Assembly: GCA_963829235.1 (NCBI GenBank)
Contig: CAWHIF010000005.1
Location: 124,001-188,000, forward strand
DNA from: Bog-756 sp963829235
Lineage (GTDB): Bacteria; Actinomycetota; Acidimicrobiia; Acidimicrobiales; RAAP-2
DNA: 64,000 nt
Direction of reading: 5' to 3'
Part shown: in pieces, positions 16,477 to 24,850 of the stretch
How positions within the stretch are numbered: position 1 is the stretch's first letter
Layout of the letters: every line of letters starts with the position of its first letter
Program-made: the position numbers and the translations under genes
Notes under the pieces: generated by a model
Told to the model about the DNA's origin: nothing
Databases searched by the model: none
Seen by the model: only the letters and a program-made list of their open reading frames with translations

Positions 16477-17961
16477 CTATGGCCGGCTGAGCACCCGTCG
16501 GAATCGGGAGTCGTCCTCGAGCGTCCGGGCCTCCGCGGCTGTGACGTGCGGAGCGTCCGGCCCCTCCTCGCGCCCGACCTCGGCCACGGCCAGGAGCACC
16601 CAGGTGGCCACCAGCCACCACAACCCGAGGAGGGGGAACGTCATGGTCCGGTCGGCAGAGGTGCCCAGCCAACCGAACACATCGCCGGGCCCGAAGACGT
16701 AGGCACCGATCACCACGGCCAGTCCGACAACGACGGCGGCCCAGGCCCATCCGTCTCCCCCCAACCCCGCCCTCCGGCGGGCCGAGCCCAGGGTGAAGGC
16801 TCCGACAAGGGCGATGGCGATGGCCACGGGCAGGATGTGCAACGCCGCCCAGGCGGCGCTCAAGGTGGCATGGAGCCGGGTGATATCGGGGCTCGTGCGT
16901 ATGCCGATGTTGGGAACGTCCGCCACTGCGCCGAGGAGATGGGTCACCAGCGGCCAGATGCCGATCACCGCCAAGGTGGCGGCGGCCAGAGCACCAACCC
17001 GCGGGCCGAGCCGCCGGCGTTCGGCGGACGGAGCGCTCAGCACCACCCGAGCGGCAACGAGACCGACGATGACCGCGGCGGTGATGGCTCCCTCCAGTTT
17101 GGTGGTGCCGGCCACCGAGGCCAGGACGAGGGCGGCGCCTGTGTTGCCCCAAACGCACGGGAGCACGAGCCCGTACGCTACCGCCCCGGCTGCCGCGGCA
17201 GCCCACAGCACGTCGGCCAGGCCATCAGAGACATGAGCGCCGCCGACCGAAAAGGCGACCAGGATCAGGACCACCGACATGACGATGCCACCACCCCGGA
17301 TCATCGCCCGTCGTCGTCGGCCGTCGTCCGGGATGATCAGCCGATCGGCGAGCTCCACCATGGCGCTGGCGGCGGCGAAGATGGCCAGTCCGTTCAACAG
17401 CGCCACCATCACCACACCGAGTCGGTAGGACTCGGAACCAGAGACCAGCCAGGCCATGGCGATCGAGCCACCGACCAACGGTGGATACGGGGGGTGGCTG
17501 GACGTGAATGCGGGGCTCCGCAGGATGGCCACGGACCGGGCATGACCGGCCAGGTACCACACCGGGTGCAGCAGCCAGATGGCGTCGGCGTCCTGAGCGG
17601 TCATCGGGGCCTTGAGGGAGCTCAGACCCACCGCGAGCGCCACACATCCGACGCCGGCTGCGGCCAGGACCATGCCGGCCGAACTTCGAGCGCCGTTCCG
17701 CCGCCACGGGACGGCGTCTGGTCGACGCCACCACCAGAGCACGGCGCCGACCGCTCCCAGCGTCGACAGGATGGCGAACCACATGCCCACGGTGCCCCCC
17801 ACGCCGACCATGGCGGTCACCGACAGGCCGGCAAGCACGGCACCGGTCAAGGGAATGAGCGGGATCACGACGAGTCGGGCGCGGGCAAGGGCAAGGGCCG
17901 GGAGCGCGCCGCCGGCGGCGAGGACCAGCAGTCCGAGCGTGGCCCCTTCGGCGGTGCTCAT
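16477..17961 (-). CDS. Multi-spanning membrane protein, possible GT-C-like
   Basis: About 494 residues, mostly hydrophobic, with roughly 12 predicted membrane segments. After the third hydrophobic stretch an extracytoplasmic loop reads APMTAQDADAIWLLHPVWYL, then SPAFTSSHPPYPPLVGGSIA. The acidic pair followed later by HPPYPPL resembles the first loop of GT-C polyprenyl-phosphate-sugar glycosyltransferases, but no family is firmly recognised. The start ATG overlaps the stop of the upstream secreted-protein gene by 4 nt (ATGA), so the two are co-translated. It is convergent with the acyl-CoA dehydrogenase. Confidence 0.7.
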   Translation of the reverse strand: MSTAEGATLGLLVLAAGGALPALALARARLVVIPLIPLTGAVLAGLSVTAMVGVGGTVGMWFAILSTLGAVGAVLWWWRRPDAVPWRRNGARSSAGMVLAAAGVGCVALAVGLSSLKAPMTAQDADAIWLLHPVWYLAGHARSVAILRSPAFTSSHPPYPPLVGGSIAMAWLVSGSESYRLGVVMVALLNGLAIFAAASAMVELADRLIIPDDGRRRRAMIRGGGIVMSVVLILVAFSVGGAHVSDGLADVLWAAAAAGAVAYGLVLPCVWGNTGAALVLASVAGTTKLEGAITAAVIVGLVAARVVLSAPSAERRRLGPRVGALAAATLAVIGIWPLVTHLLGAVADVPNIGIRTSPDITRLHATLSAAWAALHILPVAIAIALVGAFTLGSARRRAGLGGDGWAWAAVVVGLAVVIGAYVFGPGDVFGWLGTSADRTMTFPLLGLWWLVATWVLLAVAEVGREEGPDAPHVTAAEARTLEDDSRFRRVLSRP

Positions 17962-18497
17962 TGCGGCGCAGGAAGCGGGGTCGTGCTGTGCAGCGACGTG
18001 CGACCGAAGTGGACGGAGCCGTCGGGCCACACCGCCTTGACCCGGAATCCGAGGCAGCCATGGGACCTCCGGACCTGGACCAGACGCAGTTCGACATGCT
18101 CATGGCCGGGGTCCCGTGGCCAGTAGCGGGCCACGACCGACGAGAGCTGGCCGGCCACCATCGGGTCCTTCACGGCGAACAGATCGGCGAGGACGGACCG
18201 TTCGGAGATGTAGGCCCAGTCGCCGGGCGGGACGACACGTTCGACCTGACCGGTCAGGCAGGAGACGACCTGCTGTTCGAGATCCCAGGAGGCGACGTTG
18301 GACGGAGACCGCAAGGAGCTGATCTCCCGGAGTCCGCTGCCGGCCGTGGCCAGCAGGAGCGCTCCACCGACGGCAATGACGAGGAAGAGGCCGATGTGTC
18401 GCCAGGCGGCCCGGCGCGGCGACGAGGTCACCTCGGCTCCGGGCGCTCGGGGCGGCGACGGTCGCTGTGCAGGATCGCCACGCTCTTCAGCCTGCAT
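17958..18497 (-). CDS. Single-pass membrane-anchored protein, unknown function
   Basis: A 179-residue protein begins MQAEERGDPAQRPSPP, followed by one hydrophobic helix (HIGLFLVIAVGGALLLATAG, about 45-64) and an extracytoplasmic domain. That domain has two Cys (VVSCLTGQVER and SHGCLGFRVKAVWPDG) that could form a disulfide. No domain is recognised. It is co-translated with the downstream multi-spanning protein through ATGA, suggesting they act together at the membrane. GAGGCGGGGGG upstream can serve as a ribosome-binding site. Confidence 0.7.
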   Translation of the reverse strand: MQAEERGDPAQRPSPPRAPGAEVTSSPRRAAWRHIGLFLVIAVGGALLLATAGSGLREISSLRSPSNVASWDLEQQVVSCLTGQVERVVPPGDWAYISERSVLADLFAVKDPMVAGQLSSVVARYWPRDPGHEHVELRLVQVRRSHGCLGFRVKAVWPDGSVHFGRTSLHSTTPLPAPQ

Positions 18498-18741
18498 CGG
18501 CCCCCCGCCTCCCCGTGTACGCCTGCGGCTCAGGCGGAGTGTACCGCAGCGATGTCGTGGCGATCCTGACGCGAACCCCTTGTCCCTGGCGCAACCTCCG
18601 TCGCCGATGCTGCGCATCCCACCGAGAAGCGGGTCTCGAAGCCCACGCCTTCCGCCCCACATCAAACGTTCGATCGGGTATAGCATTTCGCAGGCCGGAG
18701 CAGGTCCGGCCGCGGATCTCCAAAAAGGGGGCTCAATCGTT

Positions 18742-19191
18742 ATGCGTCGACTAGTCATGTCAGTTACTGCCGTGGTGGCACTGGCCACTCCGGCCACTCT
18801 CCTCGTCGTGGGCAACGCTGCACCAGCCGGGGCGGCGGCGAAGTCGTCCGTCACGTGCACGGCACTGACCGGGACGACCACCGGGACGGTCACCGTGAGC
18901 AAATGCACGCCGGCTTCGTCCACCAACAAGACGGTCAGCGGGACCTCGGCGAAGCTGGCCACCGGTGGGACCCTGACCTGGGCACCGAGCAAGCAGACCA
19001 CGATCGTCGGCAAGCCGAAGCTCACCGTCGGGGGCAAGGCATGTCCGAAGGGCAGCACGGAAGAAGTCGCCACGGGTTCCGTCACCGGTGGCACGTCCAA
19101 GTACACCAAGAAGGGCGATGTCTTCTCGGCTTCCGTTTGTGTGACCGGATCCAAGGTGAACATTCTCAAGGGTTCGAAAGTCCTTCTGTAA
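18742..19191 (+). CDS. Small secreted four-cysteine protein (paralog 1)
   Basis: The 149-residue protein has a clear Sec signal peptide (MRRLVMSVTAVVALATPATL, cleavage near GAAA). The mature part is Thr/Ser/Gly/Lys-rich and predicted to be beta-rich. It has four Cys, in VTCTALTGT, VSKCTPAS, KACPKGS and SVCVTGSK. The paralog at 19521 has the same Cys order, implying two disulfides and an extracellular fold. No known domain is recognised. A purine-rich AAAAAGGGGG stretch lies about 10 nt before the ATG. A strong hairpin follows the stop. Confidence 0.8.
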   Translation: MRRLVMSVTAVVALATPATLLVVGNAAPAGAAAKSSVTCTALTGTTTGTVTVSKCTPASSTNKTVSGTSAKLATGGTLTWAPSKQTTIVGKPKLTVGGKACPKGSTEEVATGSVTGGTSKYTKKGDVFSASVCVTGSKVNILKGSKVLL

Positions 19192-19223
19192 CTGCATCTG
19201 CTCCAGCTGCATCTGTTTCGCAA

Positions 19224-19257
19224 CGACACTGCCCTCCTCTCGGGGAGGGCAGTGTCG
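19224..19257 (+). terminator. Hairpin terminator after the first secreted paralog
   Basis: Perfect 14-bp arms (19224-19237 and 19244-19257, CGACACTGCCCTCC) enclose a 6-nt loop, 32 nt after the stop at 19191. There is no U-tract, as is usual for actinobacterial terminators. It would insulate the two paralogs into separate transcripts. Confidence 0.8.
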
Positions 19258-19520
19258 CGGGGACCCGGGCCCCGTTCCCCTACCGACCTGGTTGAATCGC
19301 TGGATGAGCCCCTGTACCCTCTGTCCAGGGCATCACAACGTGGGGTGGCAGCACGCGGACTCGGACGCTCGTCTGCGCCATCGGTTCTCTCCAAGGGGCG
19401 CAGCAGCATCGGGCATCTGAGCTTCCATAGCGGGTTACCGCCCGACCCGGGTTGCCAAAGGGTCAGGGGCACCTGTCGCTGACGAGAGCCCGCCTAGGGG
19501 CGGGAGAATGAGAGACAACC
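19258..19520 (+). other. Intergenic spacer between secreted paralogs
   Basis: No credible ORF is seen in this part of the 329-nt gap. A short GC hairpin (CCCGCC 19489-19494, GGCGGG 19499-19504) lies just upstream of the start at 19521 and could influence ribosome access. No clear -10 box was identified for the second paralog. Confidence 0.5.
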
Positions 19521-19982
19521 ATGCTTCGAACGATCCGCATCCTGGCCGTGGGCGCCTTTGCCCTCCCGGCGGCGCTGGCCATCGCGGTCCCAGGCACTTC
19601 CTCCGCGGCCACCAAGCCACCAACCGTGACCTGTTCTGCTGTGACCGGCACGCTGACCACCCAGAAGCTCGCCAAGTGCACCGGTGACACGTCAGTGGGC
19701 ACCACCGCCACTGCCACCAAAGCGGGCACCCTGATCACCTGGTCGGCCAAGGGTGGCGGCACGAGCACCAACAAGATCACCTCGGACAAGTCAGCCACGG
19801 GCAAGGCCGACACCTGCAAAGCCCCCAAGGGCCAGACGAACACGTTCCTGGTCACCGAGTCGGGATCGATCTCGGCGGGCACGGGCGCAGGCAAGGCGCT
19901 GGTCGGTGGGAAGACCTCGGCCAAGGTGTGCGTGTTCTCGAAATCGGTCGCGCTCTTCCCGGGTTCCAAATTCACCCTCTGA
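19521..19982 (+). CDS. Small secreted four-cysteine protein (paralog 2)
   Basis: A 153-residue paralog of the protein at 18742. Its signal peptide is MLRTIRILAVGAFALPAALA, with cleavage around TSSAA. The mature part opens VTCSAVTGTLTTQKLAKC, directly comparable to VTCTALTGTTTGTVTVSKC in paralog 1. It has Cys in ADTCKAPKG and KVCVFSKS and ends FPGSKFTL (paralog 1 ends LKGSKVLL). Function is unknown; a cell-surface or extracellular structural or binding role is inferred. Tandem duplication followed by divergence is likely. A hairpin lies downstream. Confidence 0.8.
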   Translation: MLRTIRILAVGAFALPAALAIAVPGTSSAATKPPTVTCSAVTGTLTTQKLAKCTGDTSVGTTATATKAGTLITWSAKGGGTSTNKITSDKSATGKADTCKAPKGQTNTFLVTESGSISAGTGAGKALVGGKTSAKVCVFSKSVALFPGSKFTL

Positions 19983-20024
19983 CGCCTCAGGACTGAGTCC
20001 GACCGGACTCTCTCCCTGTCAACC

Positions 20025-20057
20025 GAAGCGGGTCCCGACTCCGTCGGGGCCCGCTTC
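20025..20057. terminator. Bidirectional hairpin terminator
   Basis: A 15-bp stem with one T-G wobble (GAAGCGGGTCCCGAC 20025-20039, pairing with 20043-20057) encloses a 3-nt loop. It lies between the plus-strand secreted paralog and the minus-strand MFS gene, so it can end both transcripts. Confidence 0.8.
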
Positions 20058-20062
20058 AGGCG

Positions 20063-21355
20063 TCAGGCCACGTTGGACTCGACGTCCCTGACCGCCTCCA
20101 CCTCGATGTCGTGGGCGAGCCCGGGAGCATCGCCGACCCGCCTGAGGCCCGCCTGGTGCCGCCACATCAGGACGCCGGCGGCCATCACCGTGGCCACCGC
20201 CCCGGCGAGGAGTGCGACCCGTGGGTTCGTCCACTGGGCGATGGCACCGACCAGCGGTGCGCCGATCGGTGTGGTTCCGAGGAAGGCCATGGCGTAGAGG
20301 GCCATGACCCGGCCCCGCATGGTCGGATCCGCGCTGAGCTGGAGGGTGGCATTGGCCGTGGCGATGAACCCGATCGAGGCCGCGCCCATGAACACGATGA
20401 GGATCGATGCGGTGAGAAGGGTCGGGGCGAGCGCCACCGCAGCCAACAGGCCACCGAAGACGAGGGCGAGCACCTGCAACAGGCGCGGGGTCGGTCGGGC
20501 CCGGTGCGCGGCCAGCAGTCCCCCGATGACCGCCCCGAACCCCATGCACGAGGTGAGGAGCGAGTACGCGCCCGCACCCCCGTGGAAGGTCACCTTGGCC
20601 AGCACCGCCAGGGTGACCGTGAAGTTGTAGGCGAAGATGCCGATGATGGCGATGGCCAGCAGGGTGTTCCGCAGGCTCGGGGTGCGCCACACATAACGGA
20701 ACCCTTCACGAATCTGGCCCTTGGCCCGTGACACGTGTTCAGTCGGGCGGAGCTCCCTGCTCCTCATCATGGCCAGCCCGATGAGTACGGCGACGTACGA
20801 GGCTGCGTTCACGAAGAAGCAGATCCCGAGACCGAACAGGACGATCACCACACCACCGATGGCCGGTCCGACCACCCGGGAGGCGTTCATCACAACCGTG
20901 TTGAGACTCACCGCGTTGGGCAGGTCATCACGACCCACCATCTCCATCACGAATGTCTGGCGGGCGGGATTGTCGAACACGTTGACGAGACCGAGCAGCG
21001 CGGCCAGGAGGTAGACCTGCCAGAGCTCGACGGTGTGGGTGACGACCAGCGCACCGAGCACCAGGGCCAGCAGGCCGCCGGCGGACTGGGTGGCAGAGAG
21101 CAGCGTTCGCTTGTTGACACGGTCGGCCACCAGACCGCCGAAGGGGCCGAACAGCAGCATGGGCAGGAACTGGAGGCCGACCACGAGCCCGAGGTCGACG
21201 CTGCTCCCGCTCAGGTGCAGGACCAGCCACGCCTGGGCCACCGTCTGCATCCAGGTGCCGGACACCGAGATGAGCTGGGCGGTGAAATAGAGCCGGTAAT
21301 TGCGGATCCGGAGCGAACTGAAGGTCTGGCGAACCGCGGCGCGGACCGAGGTCAT
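20063..21355 (-). CDS. MFS transporter (MFS_3/EntS-like)
   Basis: A 430-residue protein with 12 predicted helices. The MFS loop 2-3 motif is GGLVADRVNKRTLL. NPARQTFVMEMVGRDDLPNAV and GPAIGGVVIVLFG are typical of the MFS_3 (enterobactin-exporter-like) group, and MRGRVMALYAMAFLGTTPIG occurs in the second half. The substrate is unknown; such pumps often export drugs or small metabolites. The start overlaps the marR stop by 4 nt, so it is co-expressed with, and probably repressed by, that regulator. The C-terminal tail is acidic. Confidence 0.9.
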   Translation of the reverse strand: MTSVRAAVRQTFSSLRIRNYRLYFTAQLISVSGTWMQTVAQAWLVLHLSGSSVDLGLVVGLQFLPMLLFGPFGGLVADRVNKRTLLSATQSAGGLLALVLGALVVTHTVELWQVYLLAALLGLVNVFDNPARQTFVMEMVGRDDLPNAVSLNTVVMNASRVVGPAIGGVVIVLFGLGICFFVNAASYVAVLIGLAMMRSRELRPTEHVSRAKGQIREGFRYVWRTPSLRNTLLAIAIIGIFAYNFTVTLAVLAKVTFHGGAGAYSLLTSCMGFGAVIGGLLAAHRARPTPRLLQVLALVFGGLLAAVALAPTLLTASILIVFMGAASIGFIATANATLQLSADPTMRGRVMALYAMAFLGTTPIGAPLVGAIAQWTNPRVALLAGAVATVMAAGVLMWRHQAGLRRVGDAPGLAHDIEVEAVRDVESNVA

Positions 21356-21879
21356 GATTCGTCCATCTCCACCAGTCGCTCGAGCAGCACGGTGAGGGCT
21401 CCGAGGGCGTCGCGGTCCTGGGCCGGGAGGCGGTGCAGCTGCTGGGCCAGGAACGCGTTCTTCAACGACCGGCTCTGCTGCAGGACCCGTTGTCCCTCGA
21501 TGCTGACGGTCACCCGGGCCACCCGACGATCGGCGGGATCGACGACCCTGGTCACGTAGCCCAGGTCTTCGAGGCCTCCGACGATGCGGGTCATCGACGG
21601 CGGCTGGACCGACTCGCGGGCGGCCAGGGCCCCCAGGGTGGGTGACCCGAGCTTGTCGATGCTGGCCAGCGCCGAGGACTGCGACTGGGAGAGCCCCGAT
21701 GGAGCGTGCTGGCGAAGCCGCCGATGGAGTCGGGTCACGGCCAGCCGAAGACGGGAGGCCATCTCCGTCTCGGCACGGTCGGCGCCGTCCGCGGCCGCCT
21801 CTTCCTCGGCACGGTCGGCGCCGGGGAGCACCTCCGACAGTTCCGACGGCACGGGGACCTCGACAGAGCCAATACTCAT
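21352..21879 (-). CDS. MarR family transcriptional regulator
   Basis: The 175-residue protein has the MarR winged-helix core. RLHRRLRQHAPSGLSQSQSS leads in, GSPTLGALAARESVQPPSM forms the helix-turn-helix, and the wing is GYVTRVVDPADRRVARVTVS with the conserved DxRR. The N-terminal ~40 residues are Ala/Glu-rich with duplicated DRAEEEAA / DRAETEMA. ATG 21879 is chosen over 21888 because the latter overlaps the -10 box; 21879 sits 7 nt after TATCAT and would be leaderless. It likely represses itself and the co-translated MFS pump through the operator in its promoter. Confidence 0.9.
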   Translation of the reverse strand: MSIGSVEVPVPSELSEVLPGADRAEEEAAADGADRAETEMASRLRLAVTRLHRRLRQHAPSGLSQSQSSALASIDKLGSPTLGALAARESVQPPSMTRIVGGLEDLGYVTRVVDPADRRVARVTVSIEGQRVLQQSRSLKNAFLAQQLHRLPAQDRDALGALTVLLERLVEMDES

Positions 21880-21886
21880 GTCATCC

Positions 21887-21915
21887 ATGATACTTAGTTT
21901 GACTAACTAATGCAA
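21887..21915 (-). promoter_or_regulatory. marR promoter with embedded palindromic operator
   Basis: On the minus strand -35 TTGCAT (21915-21910), a 17-nt spacer and -10 TATCAT (21892-21887) form a near-consensus promoter. The spacer contains the inverted repeat TTAGT-ttg-ACTAA (21894-21906) with a further ACTAA overlap to 21910. A dimer bound there would block RNA polymerase, which is the standard arrangement for MarR autorepression. The AT-rich patch stands out from its GC-rich surroundings. Confidence 0.8.
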
Positions 21916-21967
21916 CAGGAGACGCGCCTTGAGCCGGGTCCGTCAGCTCATTGCCCACTCCCCCAGG

Positions 21968-22459
21968 TCAGAAACTGGGTACGTAGCCCCCGCGACCCAT
22001 CGACTCGCTCTCGAACGGATCCATCGACTCGTCGACCCCGCCCTGGACCTCGGTGACCCAGGGCAGGCGATCCCGCAGAATGCGGTCGACCCCGCCCTGG
22101 AGCGTGGACGCGCTGACCGCACAGGAGCTGCACGCCCCCTGGAGCTGGACCTCGACCACGCCGGTGACCACATCGGCCGAGACGAGGGCCAGGTCCCCAC
22201 CGTCGGCCTGCACGGCCGGACGCATGAGCTCGATGAGGTTGTTGAGCTGGTCCAGCCTCTCTGCCCGCTCCTCGTCGCCGAGTACCTCCCCGGGCCCACC
22301 GGCCGTATCGGCGGATGCGGCCGTATCGGCGGATGCGGCCGTATCGCCGGATGCAGCCGTATCCGCGGATGCAGCAGATGAGGCGACTGCCGTGGGGCCG
22401 GCGTCGCCGCCGACCGCTCCCTGCGCACTGCCTTCAGGTCGGGCTTGGTCAGCGTCCAC
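21968..22459 (-). CDS. NifU C-terminal domain (Nfu-type) Fe-S scaffold protein
   Basis: A 163-residue protein whose last ~100 residues form an Nfu domain: LNNLIELMRPAVQADGGDLA, then GACSSCAVSASTLQGGV with the cluster-binding Cys110 and Cys113. Such proteins carry nascent Fe-S clusters to apo-proteins. The N-terminal ~55 residues are a low-complexity linker containing four copies of the hexapeptide ASADTA (18-bp DNA repeats). The GTG at 22459 follows GAGAGGA at proper spacing. It lies upstream of the MarR gene on the same strand, but that gene has its own promoter. Confidence 0.85.
   Translation of the reverse strand: MDADQARPEGSAQGAVGGDAGPTAVASSAASADTAASGDTAASADTAASADTAGGPGEVLGDEERAERLDQLNNLIELMRPAVQADGGDLALVSADVVTGVVEVQLQGACSSCAVSASTLQGGVDRILRDRLPWVTEVQGGVDESMDPFESESMGRGGYVPSF
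22302..22373. repeat. Four tandem 18-bp repeats inside the Nfu gene
   Basis: The unit GCCGTATCGGCGGATGCG (plus strand) occurs four times head to tail with 1-3 substitutions in the last two copies. Read on the coding strand it gives the hexapeptide ASADTA/ASGDTA, a flexible linker. Copy-number change by slippage would keep the frame. Confidence 0.9.
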
Positions 22460-22655
22460 GGGATGTCCTCTCGTCCTGATCGCCGGGGGCCTGTCGGCCC
22501 ACCGGTGACCGGTTTGCCCCACCAGTCTGCCGCGTCGGGGCGGCCCTTCGAACATCGGCATGCCCGCCCATGGTGGAGCCACCCTGTCCTGGCTCCACGA
22601 ACCCGCCGTCGATTACCACCACCATGGCCGGAGGCGGTTACGATGCGTTGTGCCC

Positions 22656-23642
22656 ATGGAGCGACCTCCCACTCCCCCGGGGCCGATCGGACTCGTCCTA
22701 CCGACCTTCGTGCAAGACACCGTTCCCCCGTGGGCGGCGCCGACCGCTCGAACCCCCGAGGACCCCATCGCCCACCTGGCCGCCATCTGCCGCCAGGCCG
22801 AGGAGACGGGGGCCGACGCCCTGTGGGCCTGCGACCACCTCTTCTGGCACGGTCCTTCCCTCGAGTCGATGACGACGCTGGCCGTAGCGGCCACGGCCAC
22901 CTCCACCGCCACCCTCGGCACCTGCGTGGTCCAACTTCCCCTGCGCCAGGCACCGGTGGTGGCCAAACAGGCGGCCAGCCTGCAGACCCTGACCCAGGGG
23001 CGGTTCGTCCTCGGGGTCGGTGTCGGGAGCCACCCCGGCGAGTACGAGCAGGCCGGCCTCGACTACCGGACCCGCGGACGCCAGCTGGACGCCGGAATCG
23101 GTGAGCTGCGGAGATCGTGGGCCTCCGGGCGCGGCGTCACCTCCGGCGACACCTCCGCTGCCGGAGGGGAGCGCTACCGGCAGTTGCCGGAGCCACCGGC
23201 CATCCCGGTCTGGGTCGGCGGCTCCTCGGAGGCCGCCCTGCGGCGGGCGGCCACACTGGCCGACGGATGGATGCCCCTCTTCTTGCGCCCCACCCAGTAC
23301 CACGAAGCCCTCGAGCGGCTGGCCAAGGAGATCGACCGGGCCGGCCGACCGGCCGACGCGGTCACCCCCTCCATCGTCCTGTTCGTGTCCATCGACGACG
23401 ACCGCGTGGTCGGCGCCAGGCGCGGCACGGAGTGGATGTCCTCCCTCTACGGGATCCCGGCCAAAGCCTTCGATCGGCACATCGTCAGCGGGACGGCACA
23501 CGAGGTCGCCGACGTCATCGCCGAATTCCGTGCTGTCGGGGCTCAACACGTGGCAACCTACGTGACCGCAGACCAACCGTTGGAACAGTTCGAGCGCCTG
23601 ATCGCCGCCCTGGCGACGGTCGGCGTCCCGGCTCGAGGATAA
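22656..23642 (+). CDS. LLM class F420/flavin-dependent oxidoreductase
   Basis: The 328-residue luciferase-like TIM-barrel enzyme has typical segments: GLVLPTFVQDT at the N terminus, AEETGADALWACDHLFW, LGTCVVQLPLRQAPVVAKQA, TQGRFVLGVGVGSHPGEY and PVWVGGSSEAALRRAATLAD. In actinobacteria such proteins mostly use coenzyme F420, but the cofactor is not provable here. It starts an operon with thiolase, FabH-like and nucleotidyltransferase genes (10-nt gap to the next). ATG 22656 follows a TACGAT -10 box by 11 nt; the in-frame GTG at 22650 is an alternative. Confidence 0.88.
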   Translation: MERPPTPPGPIGLVLPTFVQDTVPPWAAPTARTPEDPIAHLAAICRQAEETGADALWACDHLFWHGPSLESMTTLAVAATATSTATLGTCVVQLPLRQAPVVAKQAASLQTLTQGRFVLGVGVGSHPGEYEQAGLDYRTRGRQLDAGIGELRRSWASGRGVTSGDTSAAGGERYRQLPEPPAIPVWVGGSSEAALRRAATLADGWMPLFLRPTQYHEALERLAKEIDRAGRPADAVTPSIVLFVSIDDDRVVGARRGTEWMSSLYGIPAKAFDRHIVSGTAHEVADVIAEFRAVGAQHVATYVTADQPLEQFERLIAALATVGVPARG

Positions 23643-23652
23643 CGAGGACACC

Positions 23653-24819
23653 GTGGATCACACCGTATCCGTCGTCGGCGCGGCGATGACCGCCATGAAC
23701 CGGCGGGACCGAACGGCCGAGGAGATGGCCGACGAGGTCGTGGCCGACGCCCTGGCCGACGCCGGGGTCGACCCCACCGAGGTCAATCTGGTGGTGTTCG
23801 GGAATGCCACCGCGGGCAGGTTGATCGACCAGGGCTGCATCCGGGGCCAGACCTTCCTCCGCCGCTCCGGACTGCGCAACGCCGGCATCGTCAACGTGGA
23901 CAATTCGTGCGCCGGTGGGGCCTCGGCCCTCCACCTGGCGACCATGGCGACCTTGGGTGGCTCCGGCACCGTGCTCGCCGTCGGGGTCGAGAAGATGTGG
24001 ACGGGCGACCGGTCGGCCACCCTCGCGGGCATCGAGGACGGGGTCCCGCTGCTCGACCGGCTCAGGATGCACGAACAGCTCGAGAATCCGTCAGGTTCGG
24101 TGCTCATGGCGCTCAACGCGTCCTGGACCATCATCCAGATGGAGGAGCGCGACGCCACCCTCGAGCAGTTCGCGGCCGCCGCCGTCAAGGCCCGCCGCCA
24201 CGGCGCCCTCAATCCCAACGCCCAGTTCCAGTCCGAGGTCACCCTGGACGAGGTGCTCGAGTCGCCCTCCATTGTGTGGCCGCTCACCCGTCTCATGTGC
24301 TCGTCGTTCACCGACGGTGGTGCGGCCGTGGTCCTGTCGACGGCGTCGCGTGCCGGGGCGCCGCGGATCCGGACCAGCACCGTCCGTTCGGGCAACGGCG
24401 ACATGGACTATCACGACCGGCTGGCCGAGGCGGCCACGGTGGCCTGGGATGCGGCCGGGGTCGACCCCGCCGACATCGATATCGTCGAGCTGCACGACGC
24501 CACCAGCGCCGAGGAGCTGTACGCCCTCGAGTCGTTGGGCTTCTTCAAGCCGGGCGACGCCGGACCGGCCACCGTTGCCGGTGACACCACCATCGGCGGT
24601 TCCGGGGTGACCGTCAACCCGAGCGGAGGGCTGGTGGCCAGGGGCCATCCCCTGGGCGCAACCGGCATCGCCCAGTTGGTCGAGCTGACCGGCCAGCTGC
24701 GGGGCGAAGCCGGCCCCCGCCAGGTGGAGGGAGCCCGATTGGCGATGTCGGCCAACACCGGTGGCATCATCGGTAAGGATGCAGCGTTCATAGGAATCCA
24801 CGTACTCGAGGCCGGCTGA
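23653..24819 (+). CDS. Thiolase family protein (acetyl-CoA acetyltransferase/SCP2-like)
   Basis: The 388-residue thiolase-fold enzyme has the acyl-accepting Cys86 in DNSCAGGASALHLATMA. HDATSAEELYALESLG and NPSGGLVARGHPLGATG provide the catalytic His region, and the usual C-terminal Cys loop reads MSANTGGIIGKDAA, which lacks the second Cys. Non-degradative or SCP2-type thiolases commonly lack that Cys, so condensation or lipid transfer is possible. The GTG start has GAGGACA upstream. It lies between the oxidoreductase and the FabH-like gene in one operon. Confidence 0.88.
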   Translation: MDHTVSVVGAAMTAMNRRDRTAEEMADEVVADALADAGVDPTEVNLVVFGNATAGRLIDQGCIRGQTFLRRSGLRNAGIVNVDNSCAGGASALHLATMATLGGSGTVLAVGVEKMWTGDRSATLAGIEDGVPLLDRLRMHEQLENPSGSVLMALNASWTIIQMEERDATLEQFAAAAVKARRHGALNPNAQFQSEVTLDEVLESPSIVWPLTRLMCSSFTDGGAAVVLSTASRAGAPRIRTSTVRSGNGDMDYHDRLAEAATVAWDAAGVDPADIDIVELHDATSAEELYALESLGFFKPGDAGPATVAGDTTIGGSGVTVNPSGGLVARGHPLGATGIAQLVELTGQLRGEAGPRQVEGARLAMSANTGGIIGKDAAFIGIHVLEAG

Positions 24820-24821
24820 CC

Positions 24822-24850
24822 ATGAAGACCACCAAGGCATGAAGACCACC
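24822..24850 (+). repeat. Duplicated fabH start and six-codon mini-ORF
   Basis: The 12-mer ATGAAGACCACC occurs at 24822-24833 and again at 24839-24850. The first copy opens a mini-ORF, MKTTKA then TGA (24822-24842). Its stop overlaps the second ATG, the real FabH-like start, as ATGA. It may be a start-region duplication or a translational-coupling leader. Confidence 0.75.
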
